Shown here: positions 55,237-63,340 of the stretch, piece by piece
How the letters are laid out: each line of letters starts with the position of its first letter
How positions within the stretch are numbered: the stretch's first letter is position 1
NCBI RefSeq assembly: GCF_003610555.1
Contig: NZ_RAPQ01000010.1
Coordinates: forward strand, 496,001-560,000
Source of the DNA: Marinifilum flexuosum
GTDB lineage: Bacteria > Bacteroidota > Bacteroidia > Bacteroidales > Marinifilaceae
DNA: 64,000 bases
Direction of reading: 5' to 3'
The notes under the pieces: model-generated
What the model saw: only the letters and a program-made list of their open reading frames with translations
Database searches by the model: none
What the model was told of the DNA's origin: nothing
Position numbers and translations under genes: made by a program

Positions 55237-55836
55237 ATGCTTGCCTCATTTTTACATGATAAAACAATTGAAGCCGGATGCGACGAAGCTGGCCGTGGTT
55301 GTCTTGCGGGTCCTGTTTTTGCAGCCGCTGTAATTCTTCCTACTAATTTCAGTAATGAAATATTGAATGATTCGAAGAAATTATCAGAAAAGAAACGATA
55401 TCTTTTGAGAGAAACCATTGAAAAGGAAGCTATTGCATGGGCAGTTGGAATTGTTGATCATGAAGAAATTGACCAAATCAACATTCTTAATGCTTCTTTT
55501 CTTGCAATGCACCGAGCTGTTGATCAATTAAAAACCAAACCGGAACACCTTCTGATTGATGGGAACCGATTTAATCCATACAAGGATATCAAACATACTT
55601 GTGTAATAAAAGGAGATGGAAAATACGCATCAATCGCTGCAGCTTCAATACTTGCAAAAACTTACCGTGACGATTTCATGATGAAAATTCACAACCAATT
55701 CCCGAATTACGATTGGAACAGCAACAAGGGATATCCTACAAAAAAACACAGAATTGCAATTCGCGAACACGGAATTAGCCCATTTCATCGTAAAAGTTTT
55801 GGTTTACTTCCTGATCAAATGGAATTAAAATTCTAA
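55237..55836 (+). CDS. rnhB: ribonuclease HII
   Basis: 199 residues. The first active-site pair is Asp16-Glu17 in [16 protein letters not shown]; later acidic residues are in HLLIDGNRF (about Asp108) and in KTYRDDFM (about 147). It removes ribonucleotides from DNA and RNA from hybrids. Normal length, complete. An RNase HI gene (rnhA) is 3.4 kb downstream. Its own promoter box suggests transcription apart from the DUF4956/CotH genes. Confidence 0.96.
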   Translation: MLASFLHDKTIEAGCDEAGRGCLAGPVFAAAVILPTNFSNEILNDSKKLSEKKRYLLRETIEKEAIAWAVGIVDHEEIDQINILNASFLAMHRAVDQLKTKPEHLLIDGNRFNPYKDIKHTCVIKGDGKYASIAAASILAKTYRDDFMMKIHNQFPNYDWNSNKGYPTKKHRIAIREHGISPFHRKSFGLLPDQMELKF

Positions 55837-56004
55837 CAAACAATTCATTAACAGGTGATTATAAATCTATTTTAACGAGAAAATCAATGCGTTCATCTAA
55901 TTTTCTCAATACCCTTTTATAATATATATCTGATTTTCTGACAAATACATAAAGACACCTTATTGGGATATTCTATTGAATCTGTAAAATATATAGAATA
56001 ATAC

Positions 56005-56012
56005 TAACTTTG
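56005..56012 (+). promoter_or_regulatory. -7 box for the S46 peptidase gene
   Basis: TAACTTTG followed by C, fitting TAnnTTTG; a TCTG element lies 20 nt upstream as a possible -33. Leader of about 85 nt. Confidence 0.55.
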
Positions 56013-56043
56013 CTTGTCAACAAAATAATTCGACACAACAAAC

Positions 56044-56079
56044 ACTCCAAGTTCTGTCTCACTGTCAACAACTTGGAGT
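56044..56079 (+). promoter_or_regulatory. 5'-leader hairpin of the S46 peptidase mRNA
   Basis: ACTCCAAGTT - 16 nt - AACTTGGAGT, a perfect 10-bp stem placed 23 nt before the ATG. No T-run, so an mRNA stability or translation element rather than an attenuator. Confidence 0.55.
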
Positions 56080-56102
56080 ACACTTAAAATTATTCAACTA
56101 AA

Positions 56103-58280
56103 ATGAGAAATTTGAAATCATTAGTATTGGGATTAAGTCTTTTGCTTTGCTTCTCTACTGTAAGAGCAGACGAAGGAATGTGGCTTTTATCTCTTTTAAA
56201 GAAGAACACTGCAGAAATGCAGGAAAAAGGCTTTAAGCTTACAGCTGAGGATATCTATAAAGTAAACGAATCTTGTTTAAAAGATGCGATTGTTGGTTTA
56301 GGAAGCGAAGGAAGACCATTCCGTCACTTCTGTACTGGTGAGATTATTTCTGACCAAGGTTTATTCTTAACAAACCACCATTGTGGATTTGGTGTAATTC
56401 AGTCGCACTCAACTCCTGAACATGATTATTTATCAGATGGCTTCTGGGCTTACGATAAAAAAGAAGAGTTAACCAATCCTGGAATCACTGCTTCTATATT
56501 GGTAAGAATGGAAGATGTAACCAAAGCTGTTTTAAAAAGAGTAAAAGACGATATGTCGGAAGAAGATCGTTACAAAGCGATTGAAGAAGCAGCAACAGCA
56601 ATTGAGAAAAAAGCTGAAGAAGATACTCACCTAAGAGCTAATGTTAGAAGCATGTTCAATGGCAACCAATACTTTGTTTTCATTTATGAAATTTACAAAG
56701 ATGTTCGTTTGGTAGGTGCTCCTCCACAATCAATGGGTAAATTTGGTGGTGATACTGATAACTGGATGTGGCCTCGTCATACTGCTGACTTCTCATTGTT
56801 CCGTATTTATACTGGTGCTGATGGAAAACCAGCAGCTTACTCAGAAAACAATGTACCATTGAAACCTAAGCATCATTTACCAATCTCTGTTAAAGGAGTT
56901 GAAGAAGGTGACTTCGCTATGATTATGGGATTCCCTGGAACTACAAATCGTTACCTAACTTCATATGGTTTGGAAGAAACCATGAAGATTACCAACAAGA
57001 ATCGTTACGATATCCGTACAGTAAAATTGGATATCATGATGAATGATATGTTGAAAGATCCTAAGGTAAGAATTCAGTATGCTTCAAAACACGCAGGTAG
57101 TGCAAACTATTGGAAATACTCAAACGAGCAAAATAAAGCTTTGAAGAAGTTGAACACTATCGGTCACAAACAACAAATTGAAAAAGATTTTCTGGAGTGG
57201 GCTAACGAAAAACCAAAACGTGCTGCTAAGTATGGTGAAGCACTTAACATGATCAAAAAAGCTTATGCTGATAGAAAAGATGCAGCTTACCAAGCTTCTT
57301 ACATTGGTGAAGCATTGGCTAGAGGTGCCGAAGCTCCAGGATTTGCAGCGAAAGCAAGCAAATTACTAAAACTTCTAAAAGCAGAAACTCAGGATGCTGA
57401 AGCTATTGAAAAAACCATTGCTGCAATGAAAGCTTCAGGGAAGAGATTCTATAAAGATTATAATGCACCTACTGATCAGAAATTAATGGCTGGTTTATTT
57501 GCATTCTATGCAGGTCATATCACAATGGAAAACCGTCCTGCTATTTTCGAAACTATCGAAAAAGAGTACAACAGCGATTTCAACAAATTTGCTGAAAACG
57601 TATATGCTAATTCAGTATTCGCAACTGAAGCTAAATTCAACAAATTCCTTGAAGCTCCTGAAGCAGAAGTATTGGAAAATGATTTCTTGTACAGAACGGG
57701 TTCATCGATCCAAGATGCCTACTACGCAGCTTACAAAGCAGCAAGTAAAGGTTCTGAAGAATTGAACCAAGGAAGACGTTTGTTTGTTGATGGTTTACTA
57801 CAAATCAACAAGAAAAAATTAATGGCTCCAGATGCAAACTCAACACTTCGTTTAACTTACGGTAATGTTGGTGGTTATGAGCCAAGAGATGGTGCGTACT
57901 ACTACCACTACACTACTTTGAAAGGTGTAATGGAGAAAGAAGATCCAACAAGCCACGAATTCCAGGTTCCTGCAAAACTGAAAGAGCTTTATGAAGCTAA
58001 AGATTATGGAATGTATGCTGATAAGAACGGTAACCTACCTACTTGTTTCCTAACGAACAACGACATTACAGGTGGTAACTCAGGTTCTCCGGTAATTAAC
58101 GGAAATGGTGAATTAATTGGTACTGCTTTCGATGGTAACTCAGAAGCTATGTCAGGTGATATCGACTTCGAAGAAAACCTTCAAAGATGTATCAACCTTG
58201 ATGTTCGTTACACGCTATTTATCATCGATAAATTTGCTGGTGCTAAAAACATCATCGACGAATTGACTATTGTGAAGTAA
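56103..58280 (+). CDS. S46 family dipeptidyl-peptidase (DPP7-like)
   Basis: 725 residues. Signal peptide MRNLKSLVLGLSLLLCFSTV-RA, with the mature start DEGMWLLSLL typical of S46. The catalytic His is in LTNHHCGFG (near residue 93) and the catalytic Ser in TGGNSGSPVINGNGE (near 660). Between them is the S46 alpha-helical domain. These enzymes release N-terminal dipeptides from peptides in the periplasm. Eighteen residues after the catalytic Ser is Gly in TAFDGN; this aligns with Gly673 of Porphyromonas DPP7, whereas the acid-specific DPP11 has Arg. A DPP7-like (hydrophobic P1) preference is therefore more likely. Monocistronic. Confidence 0.94.
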   Translation: MRNLKSLVLGLSLLLCFSTVRADEGMWLLSLLKKNTAEMQEKGFKLTAEDIYKVNESCLKDAIVGLGSEGRPFRHFCTGEIISDQGLFLTNHHCGFGVIQSHSTPEHDYLSDGFWAYDKKEELTNPGITASILVRMEDVTKAVLKRVKDDMSEEDRYKAIEEAATAIEKKAEEDTHLRANVRSMFNGNQYFVFIYEIYKDVRLVGAPPQSMGKFGGDTDNWMWPRHTADFSLFRIYTGADGKPAAYSENNVPLKPKHHLPISVKGVEEGDFAMIMGFPGTTNRYLTSYGLEETMKITNKNRYDIRTVKLDIMMNDMLKDPKVRIQYASKHAGSANYWKYSNEQNKALKKLNTIGHKQQIEKDFLEWANEKPKRAAKYGEALNMIKKAYADRKDAAYQASYIGEALARGAEAPGFAAKASKLLKLLKAETQDAEAIEKTIAAMKASGKRFYKDYNAPTDQKLMAGLFAFYAGHITMENRPAIFETIEKEYNSDFNKFAENVYANSVFATEAKFNKFLEAPEAEVLENDFLYRTGSSIQDAYYAAYKAASKGSEELNQGRRLFVDGLLQINKKKLMAPDANSTLRLTYGNVGGYEPRDGAYYYHYTTLKGVMEKEDPTSHEFQVPAKLKELYEAKDYGMYADKNGNLPTCFLTNNDITGGNSGSPVINGNGELIGTAFDGNSEAMSGDIDFEENLQRCINLDVRYTLFIIDKFAGAKNIIDELTIVK

Positions 58281-58303
58281 TTAACCACTCACAAAATAAT
58301 ATC

Positions 58304-58333
58304 AAAGGATGCTCGAATTTTTGGGCATCCTTT
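58304..58333 (+). terminator. Rho-independent terminator after the S46 gene
   Basis: AAAGGATGC and GCATCCTTT stem with two further inner pairs, followed by a T-run (TTTTT on the plus strand). Confidence 0.9.
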
Positions 58334-58471
58334 TTTTTATGAAAGTCTGGAACGGTCGAAAAGTCAAAGAGTACAGAAAAAGCACCAAGAGAAATTAAGG
58401 TGTATTACAGCGTGGTATTCGGTTTGCTTAATCCATTCAATTCCTGTAATTTCAATGAAAAACAATCCACT

Positions 58472-58946
58472 ATGGCCAACACCTACACTCAATGCTACTT
58501 CCATTTAGTTTTTGCAGTTACTAATCGTGATGCCTTGATTCAAAAAAAATGGAAAGGACAACTTGAAAAATACATTACAGGAATCATCCAGGATGAAGGG
58601 ATAAATTACTTGCCATAAATGCAATGCCAGATCACATTCATATTTTCATAGGTTATAATTTAAATCAACTTATCCCCAATCTTGTAGAACAAATCAAAAC
58701 CTCATCCAATAAGTGGATCAAGGATAATCGCCTAAGTAAATTTCAATTCAGTTGGCAAAAAGGATATGGGTGTTTCACTCATTCCAATTCTCAAATCGAT
58801 TCTGTTGTGAAATACATTCTGAATCAAGAACAACATCATAAAAAAATACATTCAAGGAGGAATATTTAAAGATATTGAACCAAAATGATATCAAATATGA
58901 TGAAAAATATTTATTTGATTTTTGGGAAAATATTTTTAGTGATTAA
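58472..58946 (+). pseudogene. IS200-like / REP-associated (Y1, HUH) transposase with two frameshifts
   Basis: The reading frame starts MANTYTQCYFHLVFAVTNRD and is broken twice. Near 58600 one base is missing in a G-run (a fourth G restores ...DEG-D-KLLAINAMPDHIHIFIG). Near 58845 one base is missing in an A-run (an eighth A restores HHKKN-TFKEEYLKIL...YDEKYLFDFWEN). With both restored it is a full 158-residue Y1 transposase with the metal-binding HIH motif and a catalytic Tyr in DSVVKYILNQ. Either an inactive gene or two homopolymer sequencing errors. The REP-like palindromes directly after it point to the RAYT/IS200 group. Confidence 0.85.
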
Positions 58947-58950
58947 AGCC

Positions 58951-59114
58951 GCGGTGCGCTGCACCTTAAATTACCAATCGTTCCAAATAACTACAAATAC
59001 TGCGCGGCGCTGCCGCTTTATTAACAACTCCAAATATATTACAGATTGAGGTGCAGAACACCGCAGTATTTGTAGTCACCAAGTTATAATATAAAATAAG
59101 GTGCAGCGCACCGC
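58951..59114. repeat. cluster of four REP-like palindromes in nested inverted orientation
   Basis: Four short hairpins: GCGGTGCGCTGCACC (58951), GCGGCGCTGCCGC (59004), GGTGCAGAACACCGC (59050) and GGTGCAGCGCACCGC (59100). The outer pair forms an exact 18-bp inverted repeat (58951-58968 with 59097-59114). The inner pair forms an exact 15-bp one (58990-59004 with 59062-59076). Much richer in G+C than its surroundings. It begins 4 nt after the transposase stop, like a BIME beside its RAYT gene. Confidence 0.8.
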
Positions 59115-59231
59115 AGCCTTATCAAACCAATCCCCCTCCAAATTTTTCTCTATTCCAATCATTTCCTCGTAATTAAATCACTCTGCACTCTTTGTGAGCA
59201 AAAATCTTCGCGCCCTTTGCGAGAAAAATCC

Positions 59232-59239
59232 TACTTTTG
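59232..59239 (+). promoter_or_regulatory. candidate -7 box for rnhA
   Basis: TACTTTTG, 26 nt before the ATG. Just upstream is a direct repeat of CTTTG(T/C)GAG-AAAAATC words (about 59190-59230), a kind of dispersed intergenic sequence. Confidence 0.4.
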
Positions 59240-59264
59240 ATCTAGAAAACCTAAACAATACAAG

Positions 59265-59723
59265 ATGTCAGCAAAAATTACAATGTTTACCGATGGTGCA
59301 GCTAGTGGAAATCCAGGTCCGGGAGGATACGGAGTTGTTTTAATATCGGGAAAACATCGTAAGGATTTAAACCAGGGATACAAACTTACCACCAACAACC
59401 GAATGGAATTGTTGGCTGTAATTGTTGGACTAGAAACCCTAAAAAATCCGGGTTGTGACGTTACCATATATTCCGACTCAAAATATGTTATCGACTCTGT
59501 AGAGAAAAAATGGGTATTTGGCTGGGTAAAAAAACGTTTCAAAGGAAAGAAAAATGCTGATTTATGGATGCGTTTTCTTGAAATATACAAGAAGCACAAT
59601 GTGAAATTTGTTTGGGTAAAAGGGCATGCTAACATACCAGGCAACGAACGAGCCGATGAACTAGCTGTTATGGCCTCGCAAGCTCCCAACTTACTTGATG
59701 ACACTGGTTATCAACCTGAATAA
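59265..59723 (+). CDS. rnhA: ribonuclease HI
   Basis: 152 residues. The catalytic acidic residues are all present: Asp10 in FTDGAASGNPGPGG, Glu48 in TTNNRMELLAV, Asp71 in IYSDSKYV, and a late Asp in GNERADELA. The basic protrusion (KKRFKGKKNADLW) is kept. Cuts RNA of RNA-DNA hybrids. The preceding REP cluster and the following 21-bp array leave it isolated; it is probably monocistronic. Confidence 0.96.
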   Translation: MSAKITMFTDGAASGNPGPGGYGVVLISGKHRKDLNQGYKLTTNNRMELLAVIVGLETLKNPGCDVTIYSDSKYVIDSVEKKWVFGWVKKRFKGKKNADLWMRFLEIYKKHNVKFVWVKGHANIPGNERADELAVMASQAPNLLDDTGYQPE

Positions 59724-59762
59724 ATTAATGTTCTAGGCTAACACTTTTATGATTTAAATTTC

Positions 59763-60203
59763 AAGTCTACTGAGCCATGATCCAAGGCCGTTGAATTGAA
59801 ATACAAGTCCACTGAATCGCACTACATGTCTACTGAATTAAGGTGCAAGTCTACCGAATTAAGATGCAAGCCTACCGAATCGCAGTACAACCTTATCAAA
59901 TCAATAAACAAAGCTAATGAGCCACAACTCAAGCCTATTGAATTAAAATGCAAGCCTATTAAAGCGCAATACATTTCTATCTATTCAAAATACATAAATA
60001 TTGAATCAGAATACCTCTTTAATGAATCAAGTTGCAGGCATAGTGAATTAAACTACATCTCTTATGAATGGAAATTTAAATCTACTGAATCGCTCTGTAT
60101 ATCCCCTGAATTAAAATATATGCTTACTGAGTTGAACGATGCCTCTTATGAATTAAAAACGACGTACTCCTAAGCAAAAACGATCCTTACTGAATTACTC
60201 TCC
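59763..60203. repeat. diverged 21-bp tandem array C (21 units)
   Basis: 441 bp that divide into exactly 21 units of 21 bp with no indel. The commonest unit begins AAGTCTACTGAATTA and ends AAAATAC. The TGA(A/G) core at unit positions 9-12 is the best kept (unit starts 59763, 59784, 59805, ... 60183). Units 4-6 are nearly alike; later ones are more diverged. It fills the space between the 3' ends of rnhA and the potassium channel gene, and the last unit contains the channel's stop codon. The frame stays open from a TTG at 59796 because 21 is a multiple of 3. I judge it non-coding. Confidence 0.88.
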
Positions 60204-61220
60204 CTCTTTTACCCCAAAGAATTTTTCCAAAGCCTTTTTACTATCTCCACTAGATATTAAAATCAGGTAGTTATTGATTTGTACATTGGTCCCTTTAACA
60301 GGATTTTTAATGATTTTACCATCTTGCACCAAACCAATCAGAATGGCATTAAAATCTACCTTCAGCTTCAGGAAAGCATCCATATAATCTGCCCCAGCAA
60401 ACTGGCATTCTTCGGTAATCAGGTATTGTTGAATATCCGAATCCTCATCGGAAACACTGGTGGCAATTAAATCTTCGGTATATGTGGCAACATGTGGCTC
60501 GAACAGATAGGAAGCAACCAATTTAGAAGCTACCTCGTTTTGTGCAATCACATGATCGATTCCTGCATTTAGGAAAGTTTCTTTCAAACTAGGATTGGCA
60601 CAACGGACAACCACATTCGCCATTGGATATTGCTTCTTCAGGTTGATCACAAAAACCAAAGTCTCAGAGTCGCTCTCGAAATTCACAAACACGCGCTTCG
60701 ATTGTGATACATTCACTTTTTGGTAAGCCTCAATATTCGAATAATCAGCAAAAAGAGAAAAAACATCTTTCGATGAATATAAATCAGCAATTAAATCCAA
60801 ATCAGTTTTTGAATTGGTAACGAAAGCCACTTTCTGCCCTGCATGAATAATTTGATTTGCCACCTTTTGTGCAAATTCATTCCAACCAATAATCACATAA
60901 TGATTCTCGAAATCGGTTCCCCAAAAACCACTTTTTTTCTTTTCCATATACTGATTAAATCTTACCGTTATTTCACCAATTAAAAATCCCAATATTCCTA
61001 AACTACCCACAATTACAAGCAAACCGATAATCTTACCCGGCAGCGTAACAGGATAAAAATCTCCATATCCCACCGTGGTTAGCGTAACAATTGCGTACCA
61101 AAATGCATCGCCAATGGTCTTAATGTTCGAATCGGGCGATTGACTTTCAAACCACTGAATAGACAAAATTGCCGACACATAAACCAGAAATGCCGCCAGA
61201 TATATTAGTTTTTTGCGCAT
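60195..61220 (-). CDS. two-TM potassium channel with RCK (TrkA-N) domain
   Basis: 341 residues. First membrane helix about 5-22, pore loop with the selectivity filter TTVGYGDFYP (49-54 being TVGYGD), second helix about 62-86. The cytoplasmic RCK domain starts at HYVIIGWNEFAQKVANQI near residue 108; the GWNE form in place of GxGxxG resembles MthK. A C-terminal TrkA-C-like part follows. The layout is that of ligand-gated K+ channels. Last gene of a minus-strand unit after the SAM decarboxylase. Its stop codon lies in the last unit of array C. Confidence 0.92.
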   Translation of the reverse strand: MRKKLIYLAAFLVYVSAILSIQWFESQSPDSNIKTIGDAFWYAIVTLTTVGYGDFYPVTLPGKIIGLLVIVGSLGILGFLIGEITVRFNQYMEKKKSGFWGTDFENHYVIIGWNEFAQKVANQIIHAGQKVAFVTNSKTDLDLIADLYSSKDVFSLFADYSNIEAYQKVNVSQSKRVFVNFESDSETLVFVINLKKQYPMANVVVRCANPSLKETFLNAGIDHVIAQNEVASKLVASYLFEPHVATYTEDLIATSVSDEDSDIQQYLITEECQFAGADYMDAFLKLKVDFNAILIGLVQDGKIIKNPVKGTNVQINNYLILISSGDSKKALEKFFGVKEGE

Positions 61221-61280
61221 AATTTATTCAAGATCAGAGGTAATTTAGACTTCTTATTACTAATTGTTCATTATTAATTA

Positions 61281-61631
61281 CTAATTGACATCTGGCTTAC
61301 AAATTTCTATCCCTTCACCATTCCAATTCACTTGCAAATCGCTCTCTTCAACCAGTTTCTTAAAATGCTCCGATTTGCCCTGATTACAAGAACTCAACTC
61401 TACATAGGTATATCCCTTATCTGGGAATGTATGAATGGCCAAATGCGATTCAGCCAACATCCATAGGGCAGTATAACCCTGTACGGGAAAATGATGATCA
61501 GAACAATTCAAGATCACAAAATCCACCTTTTCCAGGTAGTTCTGAAACCTCACCTTCAATTGCATTGGATCACATTCGGTAACCCAAAACCTAAGGTTGT
61601 GTATTTTTGCTGCTAATAATTTAGTTTCCAT
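61281..61631 (-). CDS. speD: S-adenosylmethionine decarboxylase, prokaryotic (SpeH) type
   Basis: 116 residues. Self-cleavage should fall between Glu61 and Ser62 in LAESHLAIHTFPDKGY, giving the pyruvoyl group on Ser62; the catalytic Cys is in ELSSCNQGKS. Decarboxylated SAM is the aminopropyl donor for spermidine. It lies between a membrane-bound spermidine-synthase-like gene (51-nt gap) and the K+ channel gene. This position suggests a role in a membrane-linked polyamine module rather than only in bulk spermidine synthesis. Confidence 0.92.
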   Translation of the reverse strand: METKLLAAKIHNLRFWVTECDPMQLKVRFQNYLEKVDFVILNCSDHHFPVQGYTALWMLAESHLAIHTFPDKGYTYVELSSCNQGKSEHFKKLVEESDLQVNWNGEGIEICKPDVN

Positions 61632-61682
61632 TGATTATTTCGTTTACTGAATTATTCATTGTTAATTATTAATTACCAATTG

Positions 61683-63221
61683 CTAATACAGATCCCAATT
61701 ACCTTTCAAATAATACTTATAAAGTACTGGCTCGTGAATTCTATTGACCAGAACCGTATCCTTTTCCCATGGATAATAATCCTTTCCAAAAGATGTGATC
61801 AAAGTCATGGCTTCATTGTTGATCCAACGAGTTGGCACTTCAAATTCTAGCTTTCTTAAATTCTTTTTTACATCCCCGTTGGCTTGTTTTACACCCAAAC
61901 TCCAGCCCCATTCGCCAAGTGTAATCACCTGGTTGTGCATTGGAACCGTTTCGAATCCTGCACTTTTCATGGTTTCCACAATGCAAGAAAAAGCACGTGT
62001 TGCAAAATATGGACTTCCTGCTTGCGTTACAATAACACCGCCTGGTCGCATGTGTCGATAACATTGCTTGTAAAATTCATAGGAATACAATCGCCCTAAC
62101 TCTACCGAACGAGGGTCGGGAAGATCAATAATTACCACATCATAGTAATCTTCATTCTCTTGCAAAAAAGTAAAACCATCGGCATTATTTACATTCACCT
62201 TCTTGTGATGAAGCGAATTCTCATTCAGTTTGGTTAATATCGGATGTGTCTTTCCAAGTTTAGTCATGGCTGGATCCAAATCAACCAAGGTAATCTTTTC
62301 TACTTTTGGATACTTTAAAATCTCTCGAACTGCGCAACCATCACCACCGCCCAATACCAGAACATTTACCGGATTTGGATGTAAACTCATTGCAGGATGC
62401 ACCAAGGGTTCATGATACATTACCTCATCGCGAGTACACAATTGCTGGTTCCCATTCAGGTACAACCAGTAATCGTTTTTCCATTGGGTAATTACGATAC
62501 GTTGATATTTGGTCTGTTCAGCATATACAACTTTATCATCATACTTTAGCTGTTCTCCATAACTGATCACTCGATCTGCAATGGCTGTTCCTGATGTAAG
62601 AAATACCAAAACAACAACACCTATTCCCGATAAGCTTCTTCGTTCATTGATTTTAAAAAGATCCCATAAGAAGATCATCACAACAATGGAAACCGTGAAA
62701 TTTACAAAACCAAGAATGAATGGCGTATAAATCAAACCAAAGAAAGGCAGACCAATAAAAGCGAAAAATATTCCACCTAGCAAACTGCCATAATAGTCAT
62801 TCTCAAGAATATTTGAAATGTTGAATCGTAATTTCTCGTACTCATCATTGATTCGAATTACCAAAGGAATTTCCATTCCAATTAGCAAACCAACCAATAC
62901 GGCCAATGAATAAATCATTATTCCAATGGCTTGCGTATACGCTGATGCCGTATAAACCAGTAATGGTGCAAAAGAAACTAAAATTGACAATGAAAACTCA
63001 AGCAGCAAGAACACTTTCAATAAGTTTTGTTCGAAAATCTTACTGAAACGAGCACCAAGTCCCATTGAAAACAACATCAATGAAATGGTCATCACCCATT
63101 GTAATGTTGAATCACCCAGAAAATAGGTTGCCAGTGTAGATAGAATATACTCTGCTACTACACCAGAAAATCCGGTAGCAAAAATTGCTGCCTTTAATAA
63201 TGTTGATTTACTCTTAAACAC
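61683..63221 (-). CDS. membrane-embedded spermidine synthase-like protein
   Basis: 512 residues. The N-terminal ~215 residues hold about seven membrane helices (for example near 8-32, 40-57, 72-92, 100-118, 145-190 and 196-212). The C-terminal half is an aminopropyltransferase domain with NVLVLGGGDGCAVREIL (SAM-binding), LVDLDPAMTKLG, and DVVIIDLPDPRSVELGRLYS, the usual catalytic-loop region (D-x-x-DP). The start is GTG at 63219-63221; no ATG would preserve the first helix. It precedes speD and probably uses its product at the membrane. Substrate amine unknown. Confidence 0.9.
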   Translation of the reverse strand: MFKSKSTLLKAAIFATGFSGVVAEYILSTLATYFLGDSTLQWVMTISLMLFSMGLGARFSKIFEQNLLKVFLLLEFSLSILVSFAPLLVYTASAYTQAIGIMIYSLAVLVGLLIGMEIPLVIRINDEYEKLRFNISNILENDYYGSLLGGIFFAFIGLPFFGLIYTPFILGFVNFTVSIVVMIFLWDLFKINERRSLSGIGVVVLVFLTSGTAIADRVISYGEQLKYDDKVVYAEQTKYQRIVITQWKNDYWLYLNGNQQLCTRDEVMYHEPLVHPAMSLHPNPVNVLVLGGGDGCAVREILKYPKVEKITLVDLDPAMTKLGKTHPILTKLNENSLHHKKVNVNNADGFTFLQENEDYYDVVIIDLPDPRSVELGRLYSYEFYKQCYRHMRPGGVIVTQAGSPYFATRAFSCIVETMKSAGFETVPMHNQVITLGEWGWSLGVKQANGDVKKNLRKLEFEVPTRWINNEAMTLITSFGKDYYPWEKDTVLVNRIHEPVLYKYYLKGNWDLY

Positions 63222-63230
63222 AAAGATTAA

Positions 63231-63340
63231 ATTACGAATGACGAATTAGGAATTACGAGTTGAAAATCAAACTCAGGCCTAATACATATCATTCTTGTTT
63301 CTTACTAATTCGTAATTGTTAATTTGGAATTCGTAATTAT
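63231..63340. repeat. inverted AATTACGAATTA-type repeat pair
   Basis: ATTACGAATGACGAATTAGG and AATTACGAG (63231-63259) face CTAATTCGTAATTGTTAATT and GGAATTCGTAATTATT (63304-63340), roughly complementary. Low-complexity intergenic family, also at 49037, 61260 and 61655. It may fold as a large imperfect hairpin after the DUF350 gene. Confidence 0.5.

Noticed and set aside
59796-60173. 125-codon open frame with heptad-like repeats (S-T-E-L-x-C-K)
   Set aside because: It starts at TTG with no ribosome-binding site and lies fully inside the 21-bp array; the open frame and heptads follow from a 21-nt (7-codon) period. No sign of codon-level conservation.
59763-60203. CRISPR array
   Set aside because: No constant repeat with variable spacers: all parts of each 21-bp unit diverge similarly, the units are contiguous, and no cas gene is in the window.
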